Assembly (NCBI GenBank): GCA_026129905.1 | Contig: JAHCHE010000001.1 | Coordinates: 62,001 to 126,000, forward strand | Reading direction: 5' to 3' | Source: Bryobacteraceae bacterium | GTDB lineage: Bacteria > Acidobacteriota > Terriglobia > Bryobacterales > Bryobacteraceae | Length of the DNA stretch: 64,000 nucleotides | Shown here: positions 45,078-54,393 of the stretch, piece after piece | How positions within the stretch are numbered: position 1 is the stretch's first letter | Layout of the letters: each line of letters opens with the position of its first letter | Made by a program: the position numbers and the translations under genes | Notes under the pieces: generated by a model | Seen by the model: the letters and a program-made list of their open reading frames with translations, nothing else | The model's database searches: none | What the model was told of the DNA's origin: nothing

Positions 45078-45824
45078 TTGGAAACCTGGATTGACTTCGC
45101 GCGCGGACCGTTGTTTCGTTTTTGTTTCGCCCTGCTGGTACTCGGTCTGCTACGCCTTGTATATCTTGCCGCGGCGGGAATTCTCGAGGCGTGCCGGCGC
45201 CGGCCGGACAAGCGGGTTCCCGCAACGACGTTTTGCGTCCGGACAGCGCGTTCGCTGTTCGCGTTCCGGACAATACGGCAACATCCGTTGCAGAGCTTCA
45301 TATCCGGTTTATTTCATGCCGGATTGTTAATGATTACGCTGTTTCTGGCGGCGCACGTGCTGCTGTGGAAAAGGGGCGTGGGCTTCGCGTGGCCGGCGCT
45401 GCCGGAAGTTGCGACGCGGTGGGCGGCGCTGGTTGTAATCGCCACGGGAGTGGCGCTGTTCGCCGTGCGCGTCGGAAGCCGCCGGTACCGGGAACAGAAC
45501 TCTCCTCAGGAACTGCTGTGGCCTCCGCTGATCCTCGCGCCCTGCATCACCGGCTATGTCTGTTCGAACTTCTCTCTCTCGGCGACCACATACCAATGGC
45601 TGTTCCTGTTCCACGCTCTCTCGGCGAACCTTGTGATGGCGATAATTCCATTCACGAAGGTTGCCCGGGCGGTACTGGGACCGTTGACGCGATTCGCGGC
45701 GCATATCGACCTGGAATCTTCGGAGGCGGGCGGCGAGCGGCGCTTCGTCTGGGTGCTGCACACGGAGGAGGAGGAGGAGGAGGAAGAAGAAGCCACCGCA
45801 GCGAGCGGGAGAAGGGCAGGATAA
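45078..45824 (+). CDS. NarI/HmcE-like b-type cytochrome membrane subunit
   Basis: TTG 45078 fits the AGAGGAAGG site better than GTG 45069. The product (248 residues) has about five membrane helices (PLFRFCFALLVLGLLRLVYLA, a GLFHAGLLMITLFLAAHVLLW helix with His, then three more), with histidines placed as haem ligands in NarI/DsrM-type cytochromes. It ends in an unusual run of nine glutamates encoded by a GAG/GAA triplet tract. It probably passes electrons between quinone and the FeS and haem subunits encoded downstream. Confidence 0.65.
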   Translation: METWIDFARGPLFRFCFALLVLGLLRLVYLAAAGILEACRRRPDKRVPATTFCVRTARSLFAFRTIRQHPLQSFISGLFHAGLLMITLFLAAHVLLWKRGVGFAWPALPEVATRWAALVVIATGVALFAVRVGSRRYREQNSPQELLWPPLILAPCITGYVCSNFSLSATTYQWLFLFHALSANLVMAIIPFTKVARAVLGPLTRFAAHIDLESSEAGGERRFVWVLHTEEEEEEEEEATAASGRRAG

Positions 45825-45825
45825 C

Positions 45826-46605
45826 ATGCAAGCCGCGATCCTTACCGATACCACCAAGTGCATCGGCTGCCGCCAATGCGTGATCGCCTGCAAGCGGGCG
45901 AACAATCTGGAACCGGACGTCCCGCGGCGGTGGGCCCTCGAAGACGGGCTCTCGGCGCGGAATTGGACTTCCATCGAAGACCGGCCGGACGGCAAGTTCG
46001 TACGGAAACAATGCCGGCACTGCCTGGAACCGACATGCGTCTCGGTGTGCCCGGTGGGCGCCCTTCAGAAAACCAGCATCGGACCGGTGATCTACGACGG
46101 GAACAAGTGCATGGGATGCCGGTACTGCATGATGGCGTGTCCGTACGGAATCCCGCGATACGACTGGGACCAGACGGCCCCGTACGTCCGCAAATGCATT
46201 CTTTGTTACGACCGCGTGAAGGCGGGCGGGCAGCCGGCATGCACCGAGGTCTGTCCGACCGGCGCGACGATTTTCGGCGACCGGTCCGAACTGCTGGCGA
46301 TCGCGCATGAGCGAGTTGAGAAGGCTCCGGACACCTACATCAAGAAGGTCTGGGGGGAGCACGAGGTGGGCGGAACGTCGGTGATGTACGTTTCCGATAC
46401 CGATCTCACATTCCTGACGCAGGGACGGGAACTGGGCAACGAGCCGATGCCGAACCGCACCAAGCTGGCGATGAACGCCGTGCCGTTCGCATTTGTGGGG
46501 ATGGCCACGACGATGGCGGGCATCAACTGGATCATCGGGCGCCGCATGAAGCTGGAACGCGAGCCGGAGCAGGCATCGGGGCGGCGGGAGGATAAGAATG
46601 CGTAG
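45826..46605 (+). CDS. Four-cluster ferredoxin subunit (HybA/HmcB-like)
   Basis: A 259-residue protein starting one base after the previous stop. Cysteine groups CIGCRQCVIAC, CRHCLEPTCVSVCP, CMGCRYCMMACP and CILCYDRVKAGGQPACTEVCP bind four [4Fe-4S] clusters, as in HybA, FdnH and DsrO. No N-terminal export signal is visible. A C-terminal membrane helix (LAMNAVPFAFVGMATTMAGINWIIG) anchors it. It overlaps the NrfD gene by eight bases, so the two subunits are probably translated together. Confidence 0.88.
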   Translation: MQAAILTDTTKCIGCRQCVIACKRANNLEPDVPRRWALEDGLSARNWTSIEDRPDGKFVRKQCRHCLEPTCVSVCPVGALQKTSIGPVIYDGNKCMGCRYCMMACPYGIPRYDWDQTAPYVRKCILCYDRVKAGGQPACTEVCPTGATIFGDRSELLAIAHERVEKAPDTYIKKVWGEHEVGGTSVMYVSDTDLTFLTQGRELGNEPMPNRTKLAMNAVPFAFVGMATTMAGINWIIGRRMKLEREPEQASGRREDKNA

Positions 46606-48433
46606 AGTCCGCCGTTTGAAACTGATTCTCTGGCTGGTGACCGGATTGGCGCTGGCGGTGGCCATCGCGCGGTTTCTGTTCGGCCTTGGCGCCACCACCA
46701 ATCTCTCGGACGCGACGCCATGGGGCTTCTGGATCGGGTTTGACGTGATGAGCGGCGTCGCGCTGGCGGCGGGCGGCTTTGTCATCACCGGCGTCTGTTA
46801 CATCTTCAAACTGGAGCGCTTCCACTCGATCGTGCGCCCGGCGGTGCTGACGGCGTTCCTGGGCTACCTGGCGGTGGCCTTCGGGCTGCTGTTCGACCTG
46901 GGCCTGCCGTGGAACATCTGGCACATGGTGATCTACTGGAACCCCCGCTCGCCGCTGTTCGAGGTGGGCTGGTGCGTGATGCTCTACCTGACCGTGTTGA
47001 CGCTGGAGTTCTTCCCGGTGCCGGCGGAGGAGTTCAGCGCGCTGGCGCGGGTGCGGCGGTTCCTGGTCAGGATCCGGTTGCCGCTGGTGATCGTGGGAAT
47101 CGGCCTGTCTACGCTGCACCAGTCTTCGCTGGGCTCGCTGTTCCTGATCATGCCGCACCATCTTCACCCGCTCTGGTATTCGCCGATTCTGCCGGTGCTG
47201 TTTTTCGTTTCGGCGGTGGGGCTGGGAATGATGATGGTGATGTTCGAGAGCCATTCGACGGCGTACCTGTACCGGCGGAAGCCGGAGACGCCGCTGCTGG
47301 CGCGGCTCGGCGGGCTGGCGCGGTGGATTCTGCTCGGTTACGTGGTCGTGCGGCTGGTGGACCTGGCGGCGCGGGGACAACTGCGGCAACTGATCGCCGG
47401 CGGCTGGCAGACGTGGATGTTCTGGTTTGAGCTGGCGGTAATGGCCATTGTTCCGGCGACGCTGCTGTTCCTGCCGGCCGTACGCAACTCGAGGCGGGCC
47501 CAGTGGGCGGTGGCGTCGATGGGCGTGTTCGGCGTCGTGCTGAACCGCGTCAACGTCGGCGGCGTGGTGCATTTCGGCCGCCAGTCGTATCTGCCTGCGT
47601 GGACGGAGTTGGCGATCAGCGCGGGCGTGGTGTCGTTCGCGATGCTCGTGTTCATGTGGGTAGTGGAGCGGTTCAAGGTGTGGGAGGAACGGCCCGCGGA
47701 TCCAGCGGCGGAGACGAGATTTCTGCCGGAGTTCGACCGCCTGGGTATGAGTTGGCTGGGCACGCCCATTGCCGGCGCCCGCGCCGTTTACTCGCTGGCT
47801 TTCGTGGTGGCGGCGGCGCTGGGATTCGCGCTGATCAACCCCCAGCCGGCCGCCAGCCGGGGCGTCGAGCCCAGCCCGGTTCACCACGCGCTGGGCGGCG
47901 ACGTTCTGTTCATCGACGGTAACCACGATGGCTTCGGGGTGTCCATGCCGCACACATCGCACCAGGCCCACGGTGACAAAGACGGCTGCGCGTCCTGCCA
48001 TCACATGAATGCGCCCGGCGACCAGAATACCGGGTGCCATCAATGCCACCAGGACATGTATATGGCTTCCGACGCCTTCAACCACCGGTGGCACGCTTCA
48101 CCGCACGGCGCGGCCCTGGAGTGCAACGACTGTCACGTAAGCGGAAAGACGCGGCGGGCGGAAACGGCGAAGGTCTGTGGCGACTGCCACACGGACCTGG
48201 TTCCGAAAGGGGCGCCGTTCGAGGTGAAGCAATACCGCGCTGTGGGCTATGTCCAGGCGATGCACCAGCTTTGTATCGGCTGTCACGCGGAAATGGCGCA
48301 GCAGATGGGCGTAGAGGACTTTGCGCGGTGTTCGGCCTGCCACGGCCAATCGACGACGCCGACGACGATCGAGAAGCTGCATCAGCGGAGGCCGCAGCGC
48401 GCCAGCAAGCGGATTGTGTTGCCGCCGTATTAG
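46598..48433 (+). CDS. NrfD/HybB membrane protein fused to a hexahaem cytochrome c
   Basis: A 611-residue protein. Residues about 1-430 form the NrfD/HybB (PSR-C) quinone-interacting membrane protein with eight to ten helices (ATPWGFWIGFDVMSGVALAAGGF, PWNIWHMVIYWNPRSPLFEVGW, LSTLHQSSLGSLF). After the last helix a domain of about 180 residues carries six CxxCH haem-binding motifs: CASCH, CHQCH, CNDCH, CGDCH, CIGCH, CSACH. Several extra His could be distal ligands. Hmc, Qrc and ACIII complexes use separate polypeptides for these parts; here they are fused. With the two upstream genes this forms a compact quinone-linked redox complex. No hydrogenase or molybdoenzyme subunit is adjacent. Confidence 0.85.
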   Translation: MRRVRRLKLILWLVTGLALAVAIARFLFGLGATTNLSDATPWGFWIGFDVMSGVALAAGGFVITGVCYIFKLERFHSIVRPAVLTAFLGYLAVAFGLLFDLGLPWNIWHMVIYWNPRSPLFEVGWCVMLYLTVLTLEFFPVPAEEFSALARVRRFLVRIRLPLVIVGIGLSTLHQSSLGSLFLIMPHHLHPLWYSPILPVLFFVSAVGLGMMMVMFESHSTAYLYRRKPETPLLARLGGLARWILLGYVVVRLVDLAARGQLRQLIAGGWQTWMFWFELAVMAIVPATLLFLPAVRNSRRAQWAVASMGVFGVVLNRVNVGGVVHFGRQSYLPAWTELAISAGVVSFAMLVFMWVVERFKVWEERPADPAAETRFLPEFDRLGMSWLGTPIAGARAVYSLAFVVAAALGFALINPQPAASRGVEPSPVHHALGGDVLFIDGNHDGFGVSMPHTSHQAHGDKDGCASCHHMNAPGDQNTGCHQCHQDMYMASDAFNHRWHASPHGAALECNDCHVSGKTRRAETAKVCGDCHTDLVPKGAPFEVKQYRAVGYVQAMHQLCIGCHAEMAQQMGVEDFARCSACHGQSTTPTTIEKLHQRRPQRASKRIVLPPY

Positions 48434-48455
48434 ACGGAGGCGACCAGCGCAACGA

Positions 48456-48478
48456 GCGGGCCGTATGATGCGGCCCGC
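48456..48478. terminator. Hairpin between convergent genes
   Basis: GCGGGCCG (48456-48463) and CGGCCCGC (48471-48478) form a perfect 8-bp stem. It lies between the redox operon stop and the convergent lipoprotein stop. No T-run is present, so it may act as a weak bidirectional terminator or an RNA 3'-end stabiliser. Confidence 0.45.
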
Positions 48479-48488
48479 CCCCGCGCGA

Positions 48489-49397
48489 TCAGCGTTTCTC
48501 GGTGATCTTAACGGGCGAAACCAGCTCGAAGGTGAGAACGGACTCGGCCGGAATCGTTGCCGCTTCGCCGCGGGTAGCCGCCACTACGCCGCCGCCTCCC
48601 GCCGCTCCGGCCGCCGCCCCGATGGCCGCGCCTTTGCCGCCCCCGGCGATGGCGCCGATCGCCGCGCCGACGCCGGAGGCGATGCCGACCTTGGCCGCAT
48701 CCTTCTTGACGCCGGATTTCGCTTCCTGGCCGAAGCTGGTGGTATCGATGGCGATTGTCTGTCTGTCCGCGGTGGTGAGGCGCGTGAGGCGGAGCGTAAG
48801 CGAGGCGCGGCCCTTCACACGGCCGCCCGGATCGGTATCGGCGACGACGCCTTCAACCTGGGCGCCCCTTGGCGCGATGACCCAGCCGCCGCTGGTGATC
48901 GGCTTCTCGAGGTGCGCGGTGAATCGCTCCCCATCGGCGGCCGTCTTGGTGGAGATCTCCGAAGTGGTGCGCACGACGATGGCGGCGCCCGCCTCGAGGG
49001 TGGCTGTCCGGGCAGGAGGCGGAGCGGGCGGCCTTGTTTCTCTTTCACCCGGCCGCTCCTCGGTGTGCGCGCGGGCCGGCGGCGTTTGCGTGGCCGGGAC
49101 GGCCGGTTCCAGTTCCCTCTCGCGGAGGCCGCCGCTGCCAGTTTCGCCGCCGCGGCGCGGTTGTTGGGCCGTGTCACGGGAGCGAGCTGCGGGCGGGGCC
49201 TCGGCCGGGGGGGCCGGCGCTTCAGCCTGTTGCTCAGATTGCCCCGGCGTCGTAAGCTGATGTTCCTGAAGGGGCGGCTGGGCCTGGGCTTGCTCCTGTT
49301 CGGACAGCGGCTGATTGGAAGTGGTCTGCCGATTGCACGCGATAAAGGCGCCGGCAACCAGAAGCGACATTGTGACGATGAGTTTCCGCGATGCCAT
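48489..49397 (-). CDS. Glycine-zipper lipoprotein-like protein
   Basis: A 302-residue protein. The N-terminal signal ends FIAC, a loose lipobox (Cys21). A long Pro/Gln/Ala/Glu-rich disordered segment (about 25-130) follows. A beta domain (VVRTTSEISTKTAADGERFTAHLEKPI … APRGAQVEGVVADTDPGG) resembles domains in envelope-stability proteins. Near the end, GIASGVGAAIGAIAGGGKGAA is a glycine zipper, a membrane-inserting or oligomerising motif. It probably sits in the cell envelope. Similar proteins are common in Acidobacteriota. Confidence 0.65.
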   Translation of the reverse strand: MASRKLIVTMSLLVAGAFIACNRQTTSNQPLSEQEQAQAQPPLQEHQLTTPGQSEQQAEAPAPPAEAPPAARSRDTAQQPRRGGETGSGGLRERELEPAVPATQTPPARAHTEERPGERETRPPAPPPARTATLEAGAAIVVRTTSEISTKTAADGERFTAHLEKPITSGGWVIAPRGAQVEGVVADTDPGGRVKGRASLTLRLTRLTTADRQTIAIDTTSFGQEAKSGVKKDAAKVGIASGVGAAIGAIAGGGKGAAIGAAAGAAGGGGVVAATRGEAATIPAESVLTFELVSPVKITEKR

Positions 49398-49513
49398 AGA
49401 ACTCCTCCCGGGATACTTCAGAGGTTAGCGCTCCCTCCTGCTGTATGATAGACGCACCCAGCGGAGGAATTGGTACCAGCCGCGCACGAGGGGCGCCGAG
49501 GGGCGGGCCAACG

Positions 49514-50539
49514 ATGCAGAGTCTGCAACATGTAGAACACCTGGCAAGGATTCCCCGCCGCGAGGGCGGGAGGAGCGCCATCGTGTTTGCGCTCAAGTGC
49601 GGACTGGCGGCGGGGCTGATCTGGTGGCTGGTCGCCTCCGGGCGCTTGCAGTGGCAGGTGCTGGTCGGCTTGCAGTTCGGAGCGGCATTCGCCGGCCTGT
49701 TCGCGTGCCGGCTGGCGGTGCTGGTTCTGCCGGTGGTCCGTTGGCAGCGGCTGGTGGCGGCGTTGGGTCTGAAGCTGAGCTTGGCGCAGGCGGTGCATAT
49801 CGGCCTCATTGGAGGCTTTTTCGGCGTGTTCGCGCCGGCATCGATCGGCCAGGACAGCGCGCGGTTGCTGTATGGAACGCGGGAGAACGAGGGGCAGGCG
49901 CACGAGATTGTCTCGAGCATCTTAGCGGACCGATTGGTGGGACTCGCGTCCCTGGCGCTGCTGGCGTTCTTCTGGGGCGCCGTGTTCATGATTTCGCAAC
50001 CGGACACGGCGATAGCGAGAGCGATCGTTGCGGCGTCGCTGGCGCTGCTGGCAGTGGGCGCGACCGGGACCCTGGCCGCGCTGGGCTTTCCGCGCGTCGT
50101 CGAATTTCTCCGGCGCTGGCGGCCGGCGCAGCGAGTAGTGGCCGGAGTCTGGGCGTACCGGCTGAGAAAGCGGGCGCTGCTGGAGGCGCTGGCGATTTCC
50201 TGCGCCTCGCATTCCTTCGTGATGGCGGCGTCCTGGCTGGCGTTCGTTACGCTTGGGGTGAGCGCGCCGTTCGTGGCGGTGGGCGCCATCACGCCGCTGA
50301 TCAGCATTTCTTATGGAATCCCGCTGACGCCGATGGGGCTGGGAGTGTCGGACTCCGTCGGCGATGCGCTGTACCGGCTGATCGGCGTCGCCGAAGGCGC
50401 GGAGGTGAGCGTGGTGCTGCGGGCGGTCGCACTTCTGATGTCAGCGGCGTGCGGCGCGGCCTTCCTGCTGCCCGTTTTCCGGACGCGTAACGGCAGCGCG
50501 GTTGATCGGAGCGCGCCGGATACGCTATCCTGTCAGTAA
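49514..50539 (+). CDS. LPG-synthase-type (UPF0104/AglD-like) membrane protein
   Basis: ATG 49514 is preferred over the frame start at 49445. The 341-residue product has about eight membrane helices and the family signatures GLIGGFFGVFAPASIGQDSARLL, SSILADRLVGLASLALLAFF and YGIPLTPMGLGVSDSVGDALY. The family is the lysyltransferase/flippase membrane domain used in lipid-linked sugar or phospholipid processing. Without the soluble aminoacyltransferase part, a lipid flippase or polysaccharide-linked role is more likely than LPG synthesis. Confidence 0.72.
   Translation: MQSLQHVEHLARIPRREGGRSAIVFALKCGLAAGLIWWLVASGRLQWQVLVGLQFGAAFAGLFACRLAVLVLPVVRWQRLVAALGLKLSLAQAVHIGLIGGFFGVFAPASIGQDSARLLYGTRENEGQAHEIVSSILADRLVGLASLALLAFFWGAVFMISQPDTAIARAIVAASLALLAVGATGTLAALGFPRVVEFLRRWRPAQRVVAGVWAYRLRKRALLEALAISCASHSFVMAASWLAFVTLGVSAPFVAVGAITPLISISYGIPLTPMGLGVSDSVGDALYRLIGVAEGAEVSVVLRAVALLMSAACGAAFLLPVFRTRNGSAVDRSAPDTLSCQ
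50502..50531 (+). promoter_or_regulatory. Candidate rpsT promoter
   Basis: TTGATC (50502-50507), an 18-base spacer, and TATCCT (50526-50531) lie inside the 3' end of the preceding gene, about 17 bases before the rpsT start. Confidence 0.4.
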
Positions 50540-50547
50540 ATAGATAG

Positions 50548-50823
50548 ATGGCAAACCACTTTTCTGCCCTTAAGCGGGCGCGACAGATCAAGCGGAGAAC
50601 GGCGGTGAACCGGGCGCGGCGGACGCGTCTGCGTCATCATATCCGCGCGTTTCGGCGAAAGCTGGTGGCGGGGGATCTCGCCGGCGCCGAGCAAATGCTG
50701 GGTCCCACGTTTTCTATCATCGATCGCGCCGCGAAATGGGGCATCATCAAACCGAATACCGCCGATCGCTATAAAGGCCGGCTAAACGCCCGGCTGAAGA
50801 AAGCATCCGCCCCCGCGGGCTAG
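50548..50823 (+). CDS. rpsT: Ribosomal protein bS20
   Basis: A 91-residue basic protein, near the usual family length. MANHFSALKRARQIKRRTAVNRARRTRLRHHIR and the C-terminal AAKWGIIKPNTADRYKGRLNARL are diagnostic of bS20. It binds 16S rRNA early in 30S assembly. It is the strongest sign that this half is core chromosome. Confidence 0.97.
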   Translation: MANHFSALKRARQIKRRTAVNRARRTRLRHHIRAFRRKLVAGDLAGAEQMLGPTFSIIDRAAKWGIIKPNTADRYKGRLNARLKKASAPAG

Positions 50824-50860
50824 TCCCGTTGCCGGCAGTTCCAGCGGAACTGTCCCCGCA

Positions 50861-52066
50861 ATGCACCTCGGCGAAGCTCTCCGGTTCAGCATCAATGCGC
50901 TGAACGCCAATAAATTCCGCACATTTCTGACCGCGCTCGGGCTGGTGATCGGGAACGCCTCCATCATCCTCGTCGTGACGATTTCGCTGACAAGCCGGGA
51001 CTATATTCTCGAACAGATCAGCGGGATCGGCAGCAACCTGGTGTTCGCGTACCTCGAGGTGGGCTACCGCGACGCCGCGACCGTGGACGCCGACTTCATC
51101 AAGATCGCCGACGTGGAGGCCGTGCGCCGCCAGTTGGGCCCTCGGATTCAAGCGGCCAGCGGCGTCATGCAGGCGTATGACAGCGTTGTGGTGGCCGGGC
51201 GGCCCAAGGACGTCGTCATTCTCGGAACGGACGAATACTACGCGCGGGTGCGAAACCTGGTGCAGCTTGCGGGGCGGCCGCTGGACTCCAGCGACGTGAG
51301 CCTCCGTCACCGGGTGGCGCTGCTCACCGAGCGGCTGGCGCAACAGATGTTCGGTTCGACCGCAAATGCCGTCGGGAAAACGATGAAGCTCTTCGGATTA
51401 CAATTCACAGTAATCGGGGTATTCAGGGAGAAAACCGAAAGCTTCGGGCTGTCGGAACTGGCGCGCGAAACGGTGCTGATTCCCATCACGGTGATGCGCT
51501 ACTTCACGCCGCAAGAGCGCGTCGATCCGATGTACGTCCAGGCGACGGGGCCGAACGAGGTGGAGGCGGTAACGCGCGGCGTGCGCGAGGTGCTCGAGAG
51601 CCGGCACCGCGCCGGGGCCAGCTACTATGTCGGTAACCTTTCGGCGATCCTGGACGCCGCGAAGAACATCGCGCTGATTCTGACGATCGTGCTGATCCTG
51701 ATCGCGGCCATCGCCATGGTGATTTCCGGCATCGGCATCATGAACATCATGCTGGTGACGGTTACGGAGCGGACCCGGGAAATCGGCGTGCGTCGCGCCG
51801 TGGGGGCCACGCCGCGCGACGTGCAGCACCAGTTTCTGATGGAGGCGGTGTTGATCAGCGTGTCGGGCGGTCTGGTGGGCGTGCTCTGCGGCGCGGCCAT
51901 TCCGCTAAGCGTCGGCTTTTTCACGGACGCGATCCAGATCCAGTTCTCGTGGCTGTCGGTATTTGTCGCGTTTGGCGTGTCGCTGGTGGTAGGCGTAATT
52001 TTCGGTCTGCTGCCGGCGAACCGGGCGGCGCGGCTGAACCCAACGGAAGCGCTGCGGTACGAGTAG
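50861..52066 (+). CDS. MacB-like ABC transporter permease
   Basis: A 401-residue protein with an N-terminal helix (KFRTFLTALGLVIGNASIILVVTISL), a periplasmic MacB-PCD type domain of about 220 residues, and three C-terminal helices bearing the FtsX signature (VSGIGIMNIMLVTVTERTREIGVRRAVGATPRDV). MacB-type systems move peptides, lipoproteins or drugs. No ATPase or adaptor gene is adjacent, so the partner must be elsewhere. The ATG at 50861 lies 37 bases after rpsT. Confidence 0.85.
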   Translation: MHLGEALRFSINALNANKFRTFLTALGLVIGNASIILVVTISLTSRDYILEQISGIGSNLVFAYLEVGYRDAATVDADFIKIADVEAVRRQLGPRIQAASGVMQAYDSVVVAGRPKDVVILGTDEYYARVRNLVQLAGRPLDSSDVSLRHRVALLTERLAQQMFGSTANAVGKTMKLFGLQFTVIGVFREKTESFGLSELARETVLIPITVMRYFTPQERVDPMYVQATGPNEVEAVTRGVREVLESRHRAGASYYVGNLSAILDAAKNIALILTIVLILIAAIAMVISGIGIMNIMLVTVTERTREIGVRRAVGATPRDVQHQFLMEAVLISVSGGLVGVLCGAAIPLSVGFFTDAIQIQFSWLSVFVAFGVSLVVGVIFGLLPANRAARLNPTEALRYE

Positions 52067-52127
52067 CGGGAGGACGGCTGGCTCGCCGCGCCGTTGTGGG
52101 AAACTGAGGGGTCCGGCAGGCTTGTCG

Positions 52128-54389
52128 ATGCGCGCAGCGTGGTTGTCCATCCTGTTTGTGGCGCCGCTGATGGGGCAGGGGCCCGCCACGGATTTTGTCC
52201 CCGTCGGCGTCTGGTACGGAGGCGGGAAAGCCAGGGCGCCGATGCTCGAGGGCGACCCGAAGGCCCATCGCGAAGAGTGGCGGCGCGACGTGCGCCAGAT
52301 CAAGGCGCTCGGCTTCAACACGCTCCGCTGCTGGATGGACTGGGCCACCGGCGAGCCCGTCGAGAACCAGTACCGCCTTGAGACGTTCGAGACGCTGCTC
52401 GCGCTTGCCGAACAGGAACAGCTCAAGGTCGTGCTGCAAGTCTACATGGACTCGGCGCCGGCGTGGGTCGGCCGCAAACACCCGGACTCGCTGTTCGTCT
52501 CCTCCAACAGCCAGGCTATCGTTCCGGAGTCCGCGCCCGGCTACTGCCGCGATCACCCGGGCGTCCGCAAGGCCGACCTCGCCTTCTACACGGCGCTCGC
52601 CGAACGCGCCCGGCGGAGTTCCGCTTTCCTCGGCTGGGATTTGTGGAGCGAGCCGCACGTCATCAACTGGGCCAACCCCACGTATATTCCCAGCCCGGAG
52701 TTCTGCTTCTGTCCTTATACCAAGGACAGGTTCCGCGCGTGGCTCAGGAAGAAGTACGGCTCGCTGGACGCGCTCAACGCGGCGTGGTACCGGCAATATC
52801 AATCGTGGGCGGAAGTGGAGCCGAACCGGCTGAGCACGATCCTCTCGTTCAGCGACTACATCGACTGGAAATCGTTCATCGCCGACAAGCTGGGCGAAGA
52901 CCTGCGGGAGCGGTACGAGGCGGTGAAGCAGGCGGCGCCGGACTCGGTGGTCACCAGCCACGCCGCCGGCGTCGGGCTGTTCAGCTCGCCGCACTATTGG
53001 GAAGGCCAGTCCGACGACTGGACCATGGCGCGGCAGGTTGACTACTACGGCACGTCGTTCTACCCGAAGCATTCCGCCTTCGTCGATCGCGATCCGCGGT
53101 GGCGCGCGGCGCTGCTCGATTTCACGCGCTCGTTCGGCTTCTTCGGCGGCGGGCGCGGCTTCTGGATCGGCGAGTTGCAGGGCGGCTTCGGGACAATCGC
53201 GCTGAACGTCAGCTCGCCGGTGACTGTGGCGGACGTGCGGATGTGGGCCTGGAGCGCGCTTGCACGGGGCGCTAAGGGGATCTTCTTCTATGCGTGGTAT
53301 CCGATGAACTCCGGGTACGAGTCGGGCGGGTTCGGGCTGATCGAACTCGATGGGACGATCACGGAACGAAGCCGGGCCGCGGGCGAGGTGGCGCGCGTTG
53401 TGACCGAAAACCAGCAACTGTTCTTCCAGGCGCGTCCGCCGCAAGCGCAGGTCGCGGTGATCTACAACCCGCTGGCGCATTTCATCGGCGGCCGGCAGCG
53501 CGCCGCGGCGTACGGCGGACCGCAGGGCGAAGTGGCGGGCATCGAACGGGACTCGCTGCTGGGCGTCTACCGGGCGCTCTTTCCCACGAACACGCCGCTC
53601 GATTTCCTTCACATCGCCCACCTGTCGCGGGACGCGCTGGCGCCGTTCAAGCTGGTGATTCTGCCGTATCCGCTGATGCTGCCGGGATCGGCCGCCGCCG
53701 AGCTGAAGGAGTATGTGCGCAACGGCGGCGCGCTGGTGGCCGAGGCGCGGCTCGGATGGAACAATGAGCGCGGGCGCGCGGCCGAAGTCATTCCGGGACT
53801 GGGCTTGGCCGAGGTGATGGGGTGCCGCGAAGCGTCCGTGGAGACGGTGAGGAAGGAACGCGCCGCACTGCGGTGGGAGAGCGACGCGCTGCCGGGAATC
53901 GAGCCGGGCGTGGTTCTGCCGGGCCGGTGGTTCGCCGAAGCGCTGACGCCGCGGAAATCGGCGCGCATTGTGGCGCGATTCGCCGACGGAACCGCGGGCG
54001 CCGTCATGTCAACCTACGGCAAGGGAAAGACCCTGATGCTCGGAACGTATGTCTCCGCGGCGTTCGAGACCGAGCCGCAGCCGGCCACCGAGCGTTTCTA
54101 CAGGGCGCTGCTGGACTGGGCCGGCGTCGACCTTCCGGTTGACGTTTCCGGCGGCGACATCGAGGCGCGGTATCTCGAAAGCGGCCGCGACGCGCTGGTT
54201 TTCGTGTTCAATCATGGGCGCGAGGCGGTCGAAGCGGACGTGCGCCTGGCGCGGCCGGCGGCAAAGTACGTCGCCGCGGATCTGCTAAGAAGCGAGCCGG
54301 TGGAAATCGCCCGGCAAGACGGCAAAGTGCGATTGCGGCGGCGGATGGAAGCATCGGACGTGTGGGTGGTCCGTCTGGCGGAGCAATAA
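52128..54389 (+). CDS. Secreted GH42-type beta-galactosidase
   Basis: ATG 52128 is preferred to TTG 52122. The 753-residue product has a signal peptide (MRAAWLSILFVAPLMGQG). The TIM barrel carries LGFNTLRCWMDWATGEP, an acid/base Glu175 in WDLWSEPH, and the nucleophile Glu349 in FWIGELQGG. A middle domain (about 415-620, LVILPYPLMLPGS … GALVAEARLGWNNERGR) is the trimerisation or glutamine-amidotransferase-like domain of GH42. A small beta domain ends the protein. Acid/base and nucleophile contexts differ somewhat from typical GH42, so substrate is uncertain beyond a beta-galactoside. A ROK kinase gene follows directly. Confidence 0.82.
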   Translation: MRAAWLSILFVAPLMGQGPATDFVPVGVWYGGGKARAPMLEGDPKAHREEWRRDVRQIKALGFNTLRCWMDWATGEPVENQYRLETFETLLALAEQEQLKVVLQVYMDSAPAWVGRKHPDSLFVSSNSQAIVPESAPGYCRDHPGVRKADLAFYTALAERARRSSAFLGWDLWSEPHVINWANPTYIPSPEFCFCPYTKDRFRAWLRKKYGSLDALNAAWYRQYQSWAEVEPNRLSTILSFSDYIDWKSFIADKLGEDLRERYEAVKQAAPDSVVTSHAAGVGLFSSPHYWEGQSDDWTMARQVDYYGTSFYPKHSAFVDRDPRWRAALLDFTRSFGFFGGGRGFWIGELQGGFGTIALNVSSPVTVADVRMWAWSALARGAKGIFFYAWYPMNSGYESGGFGLIELDGTITERSRAAGEVARVVTENQQLFFQARPPQAQVAVIYNPLAHFIGGRQRAAAYGGPQGEVAGIERDSLLGVYRALFPTNTPLDFLHIAHLSRDALAPFKLVILPYPLMLPGSAAAELKEYVRNGGALVAEARLGWNNERGRAAEVIPGLGLAEVMGCREASVETVRKERAALRWESDALPGIEPGVVLPGRWFAEALTPRKSARIVARFADGTAGAVMSTYGKGKTLMLGTYVSAAFETEPQPATERFYRALLDWAGVDLPVDVSGGDIEARYLESGRDALVFVFNHGREAVEADVRLARPAAKYVAADLLRSEPVEIARQDGKVRLRRRMEASDVWVVRLAEQ

Positions 54390-54393
54390 CCGG

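Noticed and set aside
46532-48094. 520-codon minus-strand frame opposite the NrfD gene
   Set aside because: It is rich in His, Arg, Gln and Glu with no fold pattern, the usual antisense image of GC-rich membrane-protein codons.
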